From Planctomycetota bacterium (GTDB taxonomy: Bacteria; Planctomycetota; Phycisphaerae; Sedimentisphaerales; Anaerohalosphaeraceae), in NCBI GenBank assembly GCA_030637065.1, contig DAOVVQ010000204.1, positions 1 to 7,004 of the forward strand: a stretch of 7,004 nt of DNA, read 5' to 3'. The number at the start of each line of letters is the position of its first letter. Within the stretch, counting starts at the first letter, position 1. Of this stretch, positions 1-7,004 are shown piece by piece. Both the position numbers and the translations under genes were made by a program. The notes below the pieces were generated by a model, which was not told where the DNA came from, did no database searches, and was given only the letters and a program-made list of their open reading frames with translations.

Positions 1-15
1 CAAAAACTACAGATC

Positions 16-705
16 TCAGTCATACTTATACTCCTCTTCCCGACTCCTGCCGGGATTGATCACCCGCAGCAGCCCGTCACCGGCAACCGCCAGGTCGAAG
101 TACGGGCTTGGAACGACGAAACCGTCGATATACCTTTCCTTATCCTTTTTGCCGATGTAGTTGATCAGCTTGCCGTCCGTATCGTAATGTACCACCACGC
201 GATTTCCGGCATCGGCAACAAATACATGTTGTTTATATACTGCGATAGCCGTCAGCACAGCCCGCTCGCCCTCGCTCTTCCACGCAGCCAGCTGCCTGCC
301 GCTGTCGTCGAAGACACCGATATGGTCTTCAAAGCTGACGTATATCCTGCCGTCATCGGCAACGGTCAAAGATTGAGGCTCCCCCGGCAGATCGATCGTC
401 TTGCCACCGGGTATCTTTATCGATCTGTCGCCCGCTAAATAAACGCTGCCGTCTGCGCCCAGGGCGATCGCCCGGCTGTTGGAAAACCCCGTCGCCGTCG
501 ACGGAGATGATTCCTCGTATATGATCAGCGCCGGATCGACCTTGGCAAGGTCCTTAATATCGTAAACGAACTCATCGCTCAGACCGCTGCCCTTCTTGCC
601 GGTAACATCGAGCATAAGGATAGCGACCACCGAAACGCCAATAGCCAGCGCAACAACCACGCCGGCAACCAGCTCGATATTCACTTTTGCATCCCGCTTA
701 TTCAT
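16..705 (-). CDS. NHL-repeat beta-propeller protein, membrane-anchored, probably truncated
   Basis: From the ATG at 705 the product has 229 aa. It has a basic N-terminus (MNKRDAK), one membrane helix at about 12-32, then NHL/6-bladed propeller-type repeats outside the membrane. Blades are visible as RAIALGADGSVYLAGD (near 78-93), SLTVADDGRIYVSFED, IAVYKQHVFVADAGNRVVVHYD (near 154-175) and YFDLAVAGDGLLRVINPGR (near 202-220). Only about three and a half blades are present, too few to close a propeller, and the protein stops at TGA straight after EEYKYD. Remembered planctomycete homologues run on from NPGRxRxExYxxDGDLEF to a further blade with a Cys-rich CGCCNP-type motif. The frame beyond the stop still resembles that consensus, with stop codons at two positions, so this is either a broken gene or a sequence error near the edge. 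An in-frame TTG at 711 is a poorer start because AAGGG lies only two bases from it. The function of the family is unknown; a sensing or scaffold role is a guess. Confidence 0.8.
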   Translation of the reverse strand: MNKRDAKVNIELVAGVVVALAIGVSVVAILMLDVTGKKGSGLSDEFVYDIKDLAKVDPALIIYEESSPSTATGFSNSRAIALGADGSVYLAGDRSIKIPGGKTIDLPGEPQSLTVADDGRIYVSFEDHIGVFDDSGRQLAAWKSEGERAVLTAIAVYKQHVFVADAGNRVVVHYDTDGKLINYIGKKDKERYIDGFVVPSPYFDLAVAGDGLLRVINPGRSREEEYKYD

Positions 706-713
706 CCTCAAAA

Positions 714-718
714 CCCTT
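714..718 (-). promoter_or_regulatory. Ribosome binding site of the NHL-repeat gene
   Basis: The minus strand reads AAGGG here, followed by eight bases (TTTTGAGG) before the ATG at 705. This decides the start in favour of 705 rather than the TTG at 711. Confidence 0.6.
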
Positions 719-783
719 ATAATAGAGCCGCTTTTCCGCAGCCATTATACCAGATAGCCCACTTTCACACAATTAACCTTACG

Positions 784-2178
784 TTACGGTTCCGAGACAT
801 CAAGACACACCATGTGCGTCAAATCCCGCGCGATCAGCCTCCCCGACGCGATAGCCATCGGAGCCCACGACTCATGACCCGCCAGAACCTTCGCCTCGGC
901 GATCTGCCTGTACCCGCCCGGCCCCGCCTCGATAAGCCGCAAAAGCCCCTCATCGTCCATCGCATATATCATACCGCCTGCGACCGTATAAGGCCCAATG
1001 CCGAACTTCGTTGCACTGGTGCTGGTCCACAGGACATTTCCGTCGAGATCGAGGCAGACGAACTGCTGATCGGGCCGAACGCCGTAAATATAGTCATTAT
1101 AGAAGACCGGCGTCTGCTGGGCCGAGCCGAACACGTCGGCTTCGAGACTGAACAGCACCTCGGGCACTATCGCTTCGCCGTCCTGTTTTAACTGGAGCAT
1201 CATACTACCCTTGTTATACCCCGCTGAGAGAAACAACTTGCCGTCGCCAACCGGCACAGGCGATGGCACATTAGTTCGCAGCGTCCACTCGTCAGTCTCC
1301 CAGACTATACTACCATCGTCAGAGGAGACACCCACCATCCCGCCGCCCGCACAGTAGACATACATCCGCTTGCCCGCAAATTCTATCGGAATAATAGACG
1401 AATGCGTCATATCCCAGCCGTGCGGGTTCTCCGTCTCCCAGACAACCTCACCAGTAGCACAATCGACAGCCACCATCAAAACATCCACCCCAGCCGGTGC
1501 GATTATCGCCCGCCCATCCTCGATCAGCGGACACTGCCCGGCGTGCCACTGCGGTATAGTCGTGCCATACTCCCTGACCAGATTCATCATCCACACGAAT
1601 TCACCCGTCTCCGCATCCAGACACGTCACATGACACCTTGGGCCCATAGCCACCACAAAACCATCCGTCACCGCTGGGACCGTCCGGCTCATCCCGTGCC
1701 ACCTCTTGACCTTGACGGGATACGAATACTGCCAGATATCCTTACCGTCATCGAGCGACAAACACCGCAGCAGGTCCGCCTCATTCTCCTGATCGTAATC
1801 CAAAAGATAAACCCGCCCGTTGAGGATCGACACCCCCGCATAACCCTCGCCAAGATCAAGGCTCCAGAGTATCGCCGGGCCGCTATCGCCCCAATTCCTG
1901 GAAAGATTCATTTTCTCGGTACTGATAGCATCGATATTAGCCCCCCGAAACCGCGGCCAACTACCTGAAAGCTCCGACGCTGCACCGTCCAGAGTCACCA
2001 ATGTCCCCTCTAACAAAGCAGGCCCCGCATCTTCAAGACTCACCTCAGGCGTACCGTCACCGCCGGGCATACGCATCTCTAACTCAACGCCACCCTTAAG
2101 CCACGCAGCCAGGGCAACAACCCCAACCGCCGCCAAAAAAACCGGCACCACTCTGGCAATAAATAAATCCTTATTCAT
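784..2178 (-). CDS. PQQ-like beta-propeller repeat protein, membrane-anchored
   Basis: This 464-aa protein (counted from the ATG at 2178) is a PQQ-like (YVTN/quinoprotein-fold) beta-propeller, probably extracytoplasmic and tethered by an uncleaved N-terminal helix at about 7-27. A low-complexity linker follows, then WPRFRGAN (74-81), the usual opening of planctomycete and verrucomicrobial propellers of this group. Repeated blade motifs follow, such as SLDDGKDIW, DAETGEFVW, DCATGEVVW, SDDGSIVW and DLDGNVLW, in which an acidic-Gly turn leads into a Trp strand. Conserved group wording includes HGMSRTVPAV near 161-170, GPRCHVTCLD near 179-188 and AGQCPLI near 213-219. It has several cysteines, so disulfides are possible. 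Nothing shows that PQQ is bound or that it is a dehydrogenase; a scaffold or binding role is equally likely. A TTG at 2187 is also in frame, but the ATG fits better, with a weak GGA nine bases upstream. It lies 51 bases after the ThuA-like gene. Confidence 0.88.
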   Translation of the reverse strand: MNKDLFIARVVPVFLAAVGVVALAAWLKGGVELEMRMPGGDGTPEVSLEDAGPALLEGTLVTLDGAASELSGSWPRFRGANIDAISTEKMNLSRNWGDSGPAILWSLDLGEGYAGVSILNGRVYLLDYDQENEADLLRCLSLDDGKDIWQYSYPVKVKRWHGMSRTVPAVTDGFVVAMGPRCHVTCLDAETGEFVWMMNLVREYGTTIPQWHAGQCPLIEDGRAIIAPAGVDVLMVAVDCATGEVVWETENPHGWDMTHSSIIPIEFAGKRMYVYCAGGGMVGVSSDDGSIVWETDEWTLRTNVPSPVPVGDGKLFLSAGYNKGSMMLQLKQDGEAIVPEVLFSLEADVFGSAQQTPVFYNDYIYGVRPDQQFVCLDLDGNVLWTSTSATKFGIGPYTVAGGMIYAMDDEGLLRLIEAGPGGYRQIAEAKVLAGHESWAPMAIASGRLIARDLTHMVCLDVSEP

Positions 2179-2229
2179 GTAACGCAATCCAAATTCAATC
2201 GTTCACTTGAAGTCTCACTCCAGCGGTTT

Positions 2230-3018
2230 TTATTCGTTTTTCACATTTCGCCCCGCCCTGGCAGTTGAAACAGGCGATAGCCCCGAAGCCCACGCAGCAC
2301 CTCGCCTGAATAATTCACTTACAGCTGGGTTGCCGATAGCGGCGGCATCGTGACCTAACGGGCTGTGAAAGACGCGTCCCTTGCCATAAGTAAAAGAAAA
2401 CGCCATCAAGTAATCCCTGCCGTCAACATTCGATCGCGCCGTGGCCAATACCTCAACGGGACTGTCCCCAGCCAAACAGGTGTACAACTCATCGGTCGTC
2501 TCGAAATCTTTCAAGCCCCTGGTAATCGGGTGGCTTTCATTGGCAATTTCGACGGTGAAGGGGCCGAACTTGTCATGTCCACGCAGTTTCGGATCGTAAA
2601 CACGCCCAGCTAATTTGCCAAATTCCGGCCAGTCCTGAAACGCGCCACATGCGAAATGAACAACAAACAAACCCTTGCCGCCGGCAACGAATTTTTTCAG
2701 GTTCTCGCGAGCCTTTTTCCCCGGGGCCGGCTGCTTGTAATTCATGAAATGCAGCACCACAAGATCGTAACCGTCCAGTGCCGACGAATCCAGAAAATGC
2801 GGGTCCTCCACCACATACACCTCAAAACGCGGATCTTTACTCAGCGCCTCGACCAAAACCGGCGTGGTTTCACGCCACTTATGCCCCGGATAATCCTGAC
2901 CGGTAACGATAAGAGCCCGCACTTTTTGTTTGTCCTGTTTTTCCCCGGCAGGAACAATTGAAACAAACGCGGAAATAACCAAACCCGCCAGTATCATCAA
3001 CAAGATCAGTTTGCGCAT
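2230..3018 (-). CDS. ThuA-like domain protein with signal peptide
   Basis: This is a predicted exported protein with a ThuA-like fold (class I glutamine-amidotransferase-like). In rhizobia ThuA works with the Gfo-family ThuB in trehalose and disaccharide catabolism through 3-keto sugars; the role of planctomycete homologues is unsettled. From the ATG at 3018 the product has 262 aa. It begins with a Sec-type signal peptide (MRKLILLMILAGLVISAF) ending near residue 25; no lipobox is seen. The mature part starts VRALIVTGQDYPGHKWRET (33-51). It then shows VVHFACGAFQDWPEF near 119-133, RGHDKFGPFTVEI near 146-158, HPITRGLKDFETTDELY near 163-179, and KGRVFHSPLGHDA near 213-225, all typical of the family. 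The last 15 residues look like a loose tail. An ATG at 3024 is also in frame, but GAGAG sits seven bases before 3018 and only one before 3024. It follows the oxidoreductase gene by about 66 bases, which supports a joint pathway. Confidence 0.9.
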   Translation of the reverse strand: MRKLILLMILAGLVISAFVSIVPAGEKQDKQKVRALIVTGQDYPGHKWRETTPVLVEALSKDPRFEVYVVEDPHFLDSSALDGYDLVVLHFMNYKQPAPGKKARENLKKFVAGGKGLFVVHFACGAFQDWPEFGKLAGRVYDPKLRGHDKFGPFTVEIANESHPITRGLKDFETTDELYTCLAGDSPVEVLATARSNVDGRDYLMAFSFTYGKGRVFHSPLGHDAAAIGNPAVSELFRRGAAWASGLSPVSTARAGRNVKNE

Positions 3019-3025
3019 AGCCATA

Positions 3026-3030
3026 CTCTC
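3026..3030 (-). promoter_or_regulatory. Possible ribosome binding site of the ThuA-like gene
   Basis: The minus strand reads GAGAG here, seven bases from the ATG at 3018 and one base from the ATG at 3024. The spacing favours the second ATG. The match to the anti-Shine-Dalgarno sequence is modest. Confidence 0.4.
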
Positions 3031-3084
3031 ACTTAAAAAACATATTCACTTTTTCGCCATAAACCATCATTATTCACGTTTCAA

Positions 3085-4413
3085 TTATAATCTCCAGGGG
3101 CTCCGCATCGCTCTGCTCAGCATACGGTCGGCAATCGGATTATTTATAAACTTTTCCGCCTTCCAGTCCCATGTTAGTTTTCGCCCAAGACGCGTCGCGA
3201 TATCGGCCAAAAGCGTCGCGGTCGTCGCCTCATGACCTGCCTCGACCGGGGCAACAGGGTCGCGGCGGTTGCGTACGCACTCAAGGAAGTTAACCCAGTG
3301 ACCCCTGGACTCGTAGAGATGCTCCTCGCCCGGCTTTATGTCAGCAGTAAGCAGCGACGCGGGCTCCGCTGAAATACCTTTGCGATTGACATGCACCCAG
3401 CCCTTACTCCCCTCGAAGCGGCAGCCCTGCGGGTGCACTGCGTTATCAGTAAAACTAAGCCGCAAGCCTTTTGCCGTTGTGAAGTTGACATCCCACGTCA
3501 GCGACGTGTTGCCGAGCCCCTCATCAGGAAACACCGCCGTCCCCTCGATCTCCAAAGGCGAACCAAGCAGTTCGGGAGCACCCCACAGGGCGATATCCAT
3601 ATGATGTACGCCCCACGCCTGGATCCAGCCGGCACAGTAATCATAGATGTGATACCAGCCTCCGGGGCTTGTGCAGCGAATCGCGTTGTAAGGCGCCACA
3701 GGCGCAGGCCCGAGCCATCTCTCATAATCAAATCCATCAGGAACGGCGATCTCAGGAGCATTGCCAAGTGCCTGACCGCCGGGTACGCCTACCTTGACAG
3801 TGTGCAGATCGCCGAGGTAGCCGTTGCGTGCCAGCTCGCAGGCAAACCGGAAATTCCTGCCCGAACGCTGCTGTGTGCCAACCTGGAATATACTACCATA
3901 CCGCCGAACCGTATCGACAAGAACCCGCCCTTCGGCTACGGTCAGCGTCAGGCCCTTTTCTCCGTAGACATCCTTCCCCGCCTTTACCGCTGCCACGCCG
4001 ACGAGGGCATGCCAGAACTCAGGCGTGGCAACGACCACAGCGTCAATATCATCCCGGCTCAGCAACTCACGAAAATCATTATAAGTGTCACAGCCATTGT
4101 ACGTACCGCCGGATTTCGATTTTGCATAATGAGTCTCGACCAGATTCTTCGCAAACTCCCGCCTTGAATCAAACAGATCGCTTACCGCAAGGATCTGGCA
4201 CTGCGGCAATTGCAGAAAACTCTTAAGATGTTGCTTCCCGCGGATACCCAGACCGACAACTCCAAGCCCGATCCGCTCACTCGGCGCCACAGCCCCGCCG
4301 AGGCCAAGTGCAGAGGCAGGCACTATGTAAGGCATAGCAATACCAGCCGCCGCCTTGATAAAGTCTCGCAGCCGAAACGACCTCGAACCGATATTCTTCA
4401 TTCTTTCACCCAT
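3085..4413 (-). CDS. Gfo/Idh/MocA family oxidoreductase with N-terminal export-like region
   Basis: This is a predicted NAD(P)-dependent oxidoreductase of the glucose-fructose oxidoreductase family (442 aa, usual length for the secreted planctomycete subgroup). The N-terminus has a basic stretch, RLRDFIK (14-20), a hydrophobic run and VPASALG (31-37), as in Tat-exported relatives, but the arginine pair is broken. The Rossmann fold follows, with GVVGLGIRG at 51-59 binding the dinucleotide. ATPEFWHA (129-136) stands where relatives have ATPDHWHA. The EKP motif reads EKG (152-154), keeping Lys153. The active-site region WGVHHMDIALW (267-277) keeps the His and Asp residues. The C-terminal domain has NFLECVRNRRDPVAP (375-389) and ends LSRAMRSPWRL, a family hallmark. 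The chosen start has AAGGA eight bases upstream; an ATG at 4401 is a weaker alternative. The substrate is unknown; the neighbouring ThuA-like gene suggests a sugar or glycoside. Family assignment is firm; location and activity are inferred. Confidence 0.93.
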   Translation of the reverse strand: MGERMKNIGSRSFRLRDFIKAAAGIAMPYIVPASALGLGGAVAPSERIGLGVVGLGIRGKQHLKSFLQLPQCQILAVSDLFDSRREFAKNLVETHYAKSKSGGTYNGCDTYNDFRELLSRDDIDAVVVATPEFWHALVGVAAVKAGKDVYGEKGLTLTVAEGRVLVDTVRRYGSIFQVGTQQRSGRNFRFACELARNGYLGDLHTVKVGVPGGQALGNAPEIAVPDGFDYERWLGPAPVAPYNAIRCTSPGGWYHIYDYCAGWIQAWGVHHMDIALWGAPELLGSPLEIEGTAVFPDEGLGNTSLTWDVNFTTAKGLRLSFTDNAVHPQGCRFEGSKGWVHVNRKGISAEPASLLTADIKPGEEHLYESRGHWVNFLECVRNRRDPVAPVEAGHEATTATLLADIATRLGRKLTWDWKAEKFINNPIADRMLSRAMRSPWRL

Positions 4414-4421
4414 TGGACATT

Positions 4422-4426
4422 TCCTT
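4422..4426 (-). promoter_or_regulatory. Ribosome binding site of the oxidoreductase gene
   Basis: The minus strand reads AAGGA here, followed by eight bases and then the ATG at 4413. This is good Shine-Dalgarno spacing and favours 4413 over the in-frame ATG at 4401, which is preceded only by GGTGAAAGA. Confidence 0.6.
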
Positions 4427-4489
4427 CATCTGGCATTTCCCATATATACCCAAATCCAATCAGTCGCCCGGAACCTGCCCCGGCGTTTC

Positions 4490-7004
4490 TTATTCGCTCC
4501 TGAGTGCGTCAAGCAGTCTGCCGCTTATTGCAAACGCCGTCGCCATCCATATCCATATTATCCCGCTTGCCCCGATCGCTGCGATGGTCACAGCCAGCGA
4601 AACGTATGGCACCTCGGCTCCCGGAGCCTTCAAAGCCGGCGCCACCGCCACTAATGCCGCGACCGTACCGCAGGCAAGTCCTGTAAGCATAAGGCCTGCG
4701 TGCTCAAAAAGCACCATTTTCTTGAGCATTTTCCTGCCAAAGCCCACCGCACGCATCATCGCAAGCTCGCCTCGCCGCTGCAAAACATTCAGCATCACCA
4801 CCAATCCAAGCCCAATACTGCCCAATATCAGACCCAATCCACCCAACAACTGAAAGATGGAAAGATAAGTATTCTCCACCGCGTTAAACCGCGCCAGCCG
4901 CTCAACCGTGGGCGATACCTCCATCCCATAATCAGCCAATCCCGTCGAAAGAGCCGAGGAAACTTCATCATTTTTTTCATCCGCCACATCGATTAGAAAA
5001 CCCCTGTACCCGTCCTCCGACGGAAAACGCCTCTCAAATTCCGCCGCTGAGATGATCAGATTGCCCTGCAATATCGAATCCTTTATCATCCCAACGATCT
5101 TTAGCCGAAACCCCCGCCCCTTCTCATCGGTATACTCGATCTCATCCCCGACATTCCTGCCCAGAGCCCAGCGAACAGTCGCATAATCGCCCACAGCATA
5201 AACCGTATCACCACCCGCCCCCGCCTCAAGCAGCGACCAGCCGTCTTCCTTCGCCCCTTCCAATACGCTTACAAAACCAAAAGCCCCACGCTCTTTGAGC
5301 CGGCTGACCTGCACACCTAAAAGCCGCGGTTTTTGTGCCCGGTTCAGGTTAAGACAGCTCGCATCGTCGCCGTCGCGAACCCGCAACTGCACGATATCGG
5401 CGGCCAAAACCGCCCTGGCATCTATTCCTATCGCCTTTCGCCCCTTTGCGGTATTGAGGTCCTCAAGAACGCCTATCGTCGACTCGCCGTAAAGAGCAAA
5501 CCCACCCGTCCCGGAGTCCCGGCGGTCCGCACCAGCCAGCGGATTCTTCCGATTGGCCCCGACGGCAATAACCATAAAAACCCCAACGCTCAGCATCCCA
5601 ACCACAGCTAAGCTCCTGCTCGCCCGCCGCGTCGAGTTGCGAATACCCAATCCGCCGATACCCTTTACCCGCCGCCCAAATGCCCCGGCAACGGCCCTGA
5701 GACCAGTCTTGGTCAGGGCAAGACAGCCCACCAGCAGCAACGCCCCAGCCCCGAAAAACGCCCCAGCCGAACCTGCTATCTTACCCGTCAGCGAAAGCCC
5801 AACCAAAACCAAAGCCCCAACCAGCGAAACAGCCCCAACGTATAACGACTTTCCGCCCCTTGCCCCCTTGGCCCCGGCAACGAACGATTCCTCTATCCTG
5901 CCCGAAAGAAGCTGGCGAACCTCCCTCCGCAATTGCTTCCGCAGACTAAGCCATATCCCAAACAAACTTATCACCACAGCCGACAGCCCGCCGTAAAATA
6001 TCGTCGAGCCCTTTGCATGAAACTGTATCGCAGAGCCCGCCACCGCATCCTGCCAGACCGTCTCCAGACCGTAGATCATCGCCCTGGTGTACAATATACC
6101 CGCAAAACCGCCGGCAATCGCCCCGCCCAAAGCAAGAACCGCACCTTCCCCCAAGAGGAGCCGCTTTACCAGCTTCGGCGAAAATCCCACTGCGAGCAGC
6201 ATCCCGATCTGGCCGCTGCGTTTTTCCACACCGAAAACGAATATAAGCGCAACCAATATCACCGCGGCGGCGATGAGGAACATGCTAAGACCCAAAAACA
6301 GCCCGCCAAAATCGGTAGCCTCGCTACCCGCCTTTTGACCGAGCTGACGAACCGGCCCAAGAGACAGCCCCGCCTGAGCCGGGTCAACCGAACCGAGGAT
6401 CGCAGACTCTATCCCTTGTGCGGAATGAGCCACAGCCGAATAACGCACAGCCGTAAGACCGCCAAACCGATTGGCCCACATCTCCTGGCCGGCCCTGAGC
6501 GTAACAAACGCCTTGGGCAGCCCGCGATACCGATCCCAATACTCCTCGTCCTTATCGCGGATCCGGTCAAGATCGATATCAACACCCGGCTCCCAGTCCC
6601 GACAATTCTCCGCATCGGCAAGACCGGGGAAATCGGGCATCATATAACCATCCCCGCCCTGCTCCGTCGCAACAATATCCCGAATGCGAAAACTTCGGCT
6701 CTCCTCGACAATCCGCCGCATCTCACCCATAACATAATAACTCAGCGTAATCTCATCGCCGGGCCCCGCCCCAAGGTCATCCGCCAGCCAATTACCGATA
6801 ACGATCTCATCGTCAGCCATATCCCGCGGGACCACTGCCCTGATACCGCCGGAAGCGTCAACAGCGGCAACCATCGAATACGGCACAGCACGCTCGCCGA
6901 CGCGAAGCTCATTTACAAAGTAAGTCAAAAGCCCCGACGCAGCACCGGCGCCCGCTAAAGTATCAGCCATGCCGTCATCGATGAAAATGCCCCGGCTGCG
7001 AACC
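4490..7004 (-). CDS. ABC transporter permease, FtsX/MacB type with duplicated FtsX domain (5' partial)
   Basis: This is an integral membrane subunit of an ABC transporter of the FtsX/MacB/LolC class, which usually moves lipids, lipoproteins or peptides, or transmits force, with a separate cytoplasmic ATPase. The frame is open to the right edge: codons upstream of the ATG at 6970 read VRSRGIFIDDG with no stop, so that ATG is internal and the true start lies outside. Counting from it, 826 residues remain. I see nine hydrophobic segments near 223-248, 274-296, 323-344, 375-396, 399-421, 452-472, 705-730, 755-780 and 790-815. Adding the missing N-terminal helix gives the 10-helix layout of duplicated FtsX permeases. 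Large extracytoplasmic domains lie at 1-222 and 473-704. The two FtsX copies align at 249-294 and 730-775 (QIGMLLAVGF versus ELAMMRAVGF). The region at 138-156 (RDKDEEYWDRYRGLPKAFV) resembles planctomycete members. It ends in TAA, 76 bases before the oxidoreductase gene. The substrate cannot be told from sequence. Confidence 0.9.
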   Translation of the reverse strand, partial: VRSRGIFIDDGMADTLAGAGAASGLLTYFVNELRVGERAVPYSMVAAVDASGGIRAVVPRDMADDEIVIGNWLADDLGAGPGDEITLSYYVMGEMRRIVEESRSFRIRDIVATEQGGDGYMMPDFPGLADAENCRDWEPGVDIDLDRIRDKDEEYWDRYRGLPKAFVTLRAGQEMWANRFGGLTAVRYSAVAHSAQGIESAILGSVDPAQAGLSLGPVRQLGQKAGSEATDFGGLFLGLSMFLIAAAVILVALIFVFGVEKRSGQIGMLLAVGFSPKLVKRLLLGEGAVLALGGAIAGGFAGILYTRAMIYGLETVWQDAVAGSAIQFHAKGSTIFYGGLSAVVISLFGIWLSLRKQLRREVRQLLSGRIEESFVAGAKGARGGKSLYVGAVSLVGALVLVGLSLTGKIAGSAGAFFGAGALLLVGCLALTKTGLRAVAGAFGRRVKGIGGLGIRNSTRRASRSLAVVGMLSVGVFMVIAVGANRKNPLAGADRRDSGTGGFALYGESTIGVLEDLNTAKGRKAIGIDARAVLAADIVQLRVRDGDDASCLNLNRAQKPRLLGVQVSRLKERGAFGFVSVLEGAKEDGWSLLEAGAGGDTVYAVGDYATVRWALGRNVGDEIEYTDEKGRGFRLKIVGMIKDSILQGNLIISAAEFERRFPSEDGYRGFLIDVADEKNDEVSSALSTGLADYGMEVSPTVERLARFNAVENTYLSIFQLLGGLGLILGSIGLGLVVMLNVLQRRGELAMMRAVGFGRKMLKKMVLFEHAGLMLTGLACGTVAALVAVAPALKAPGAEVPYVSLAVTIAAIGASGIIWIWMATAFAISGRLLDALRSE

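Noticed and set aside
719..724. TATTAT on the minus strand upstream of the NHL-repeat gene as a -10 box.
   Set aside because: It would put the transcript start only a few bases from the ATG, excluding the good AAGGG ribosome site.
3391..4167. A 258-codon open frame on the plus strand opposite the oxidoreductase gene.
   Set aside because: It is fully inside a gene with strong family motifs and shows no domain of its own.
4436..4452. A TATATA stretch in the gap before the oxidoreductase gene that could be a -10 box.
   Set aside because: No -35-like hexamer lies at a suitable distance upstream, so a promoter is not supported.
4461..4489. A GC-rich possible hairpin after the permease stop codon that could be a terminator.
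   Set aside because: The best stem is only about four pairs (CGCC with GGCG) with a mismatch inside, and no T-run follows on the minus strand.
5780..5850. A low-complexity stretch rich in A and C on the plus strand.
   Set aside because: On the coding strand it is explained by Val, Leu and Gly codons of a membrane helix, with no regular repeat unit.
5681..5883. A 12-base match (GCCCCGGCAACG) occurring twice about 190 bases apart.
   Set aside because: Both copies encode small hydrophobic residues (VAGA) in the permease, and the match is short enough to be coincidence in this composition.
5933..6958. A 341-codon open frame on the plus strand opposite the permease gene.
   Set aside because: Its product is rich in Arg, Pro, Thr and His with no recognisable domain, as expected from the complement of a GC-rich gene. 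The minus-strand frame has clear FtsX features, so this is a shadow.

Overview
The window holds five genes, all on the minus strand and head to tail. In transcription order (high to low coordinates) they are a large FtsX/MacB-type ABC transporter permease (cut by the right edge), an exported-looking Gfo/Idh/MocA oxidoreductase, a ThuA-like protein with a signal peptide, a membrane-anchored PQQ-type beta-propeller, and a membrane-anchored NHL-type beta-propeller that ends abruptly at the left edge. Gaps between genes are roughly 50 to 80 bases, with no convincing terminator or promoter in any of them, so one transcription unit is plausible but not proven. No RNA genes, CRISPR arrays, insertion sequences or notable DNA repeats were seen, and no stretch over 300 bases lacks a gene.

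The gene types point to Planctomycetota, perhaps the Phycisphaerae, or to the nearby Verrucomicrobiota. Evidence includes a Gfo/Idh/MocA protein with an N-terminal export region ending in VPASALG and a C-terminus of the LSRxxRxPWR type, a secreted ThuA protein, and PQQ and NHL propellers with the wording typical of those phyla. Base composition is moderately GC-rich. The assignment is inference from remembered family patterns, not a database search.

Functionally, four of the five products appear to act at or outside the cytoplasmic membrane. The Gfo/Idh/MocA plus ThuA pair recalls sugar or glycoside oxidation (ThuA/ThuB-like 3-keto sugar chemistry). The two propellers are probably membrane-tethered scaffolds or binding proteins. 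The permease is a 10-helix duplicated FtsX type that would need an ATPase partner, probably encoded to the right of the window.

The points most worth a second look are the NHL gene, whose frame continues past its TGA into what looks like family consensus interrupted by TGA and TAG; the Gfo/Idh/MocA protein, which has a broken twin-arginine motif and several substitutions in normally conserved motifs; and the permease, whose first in-window ATG is not its real start. I found no clear evidence of an entirely new system.
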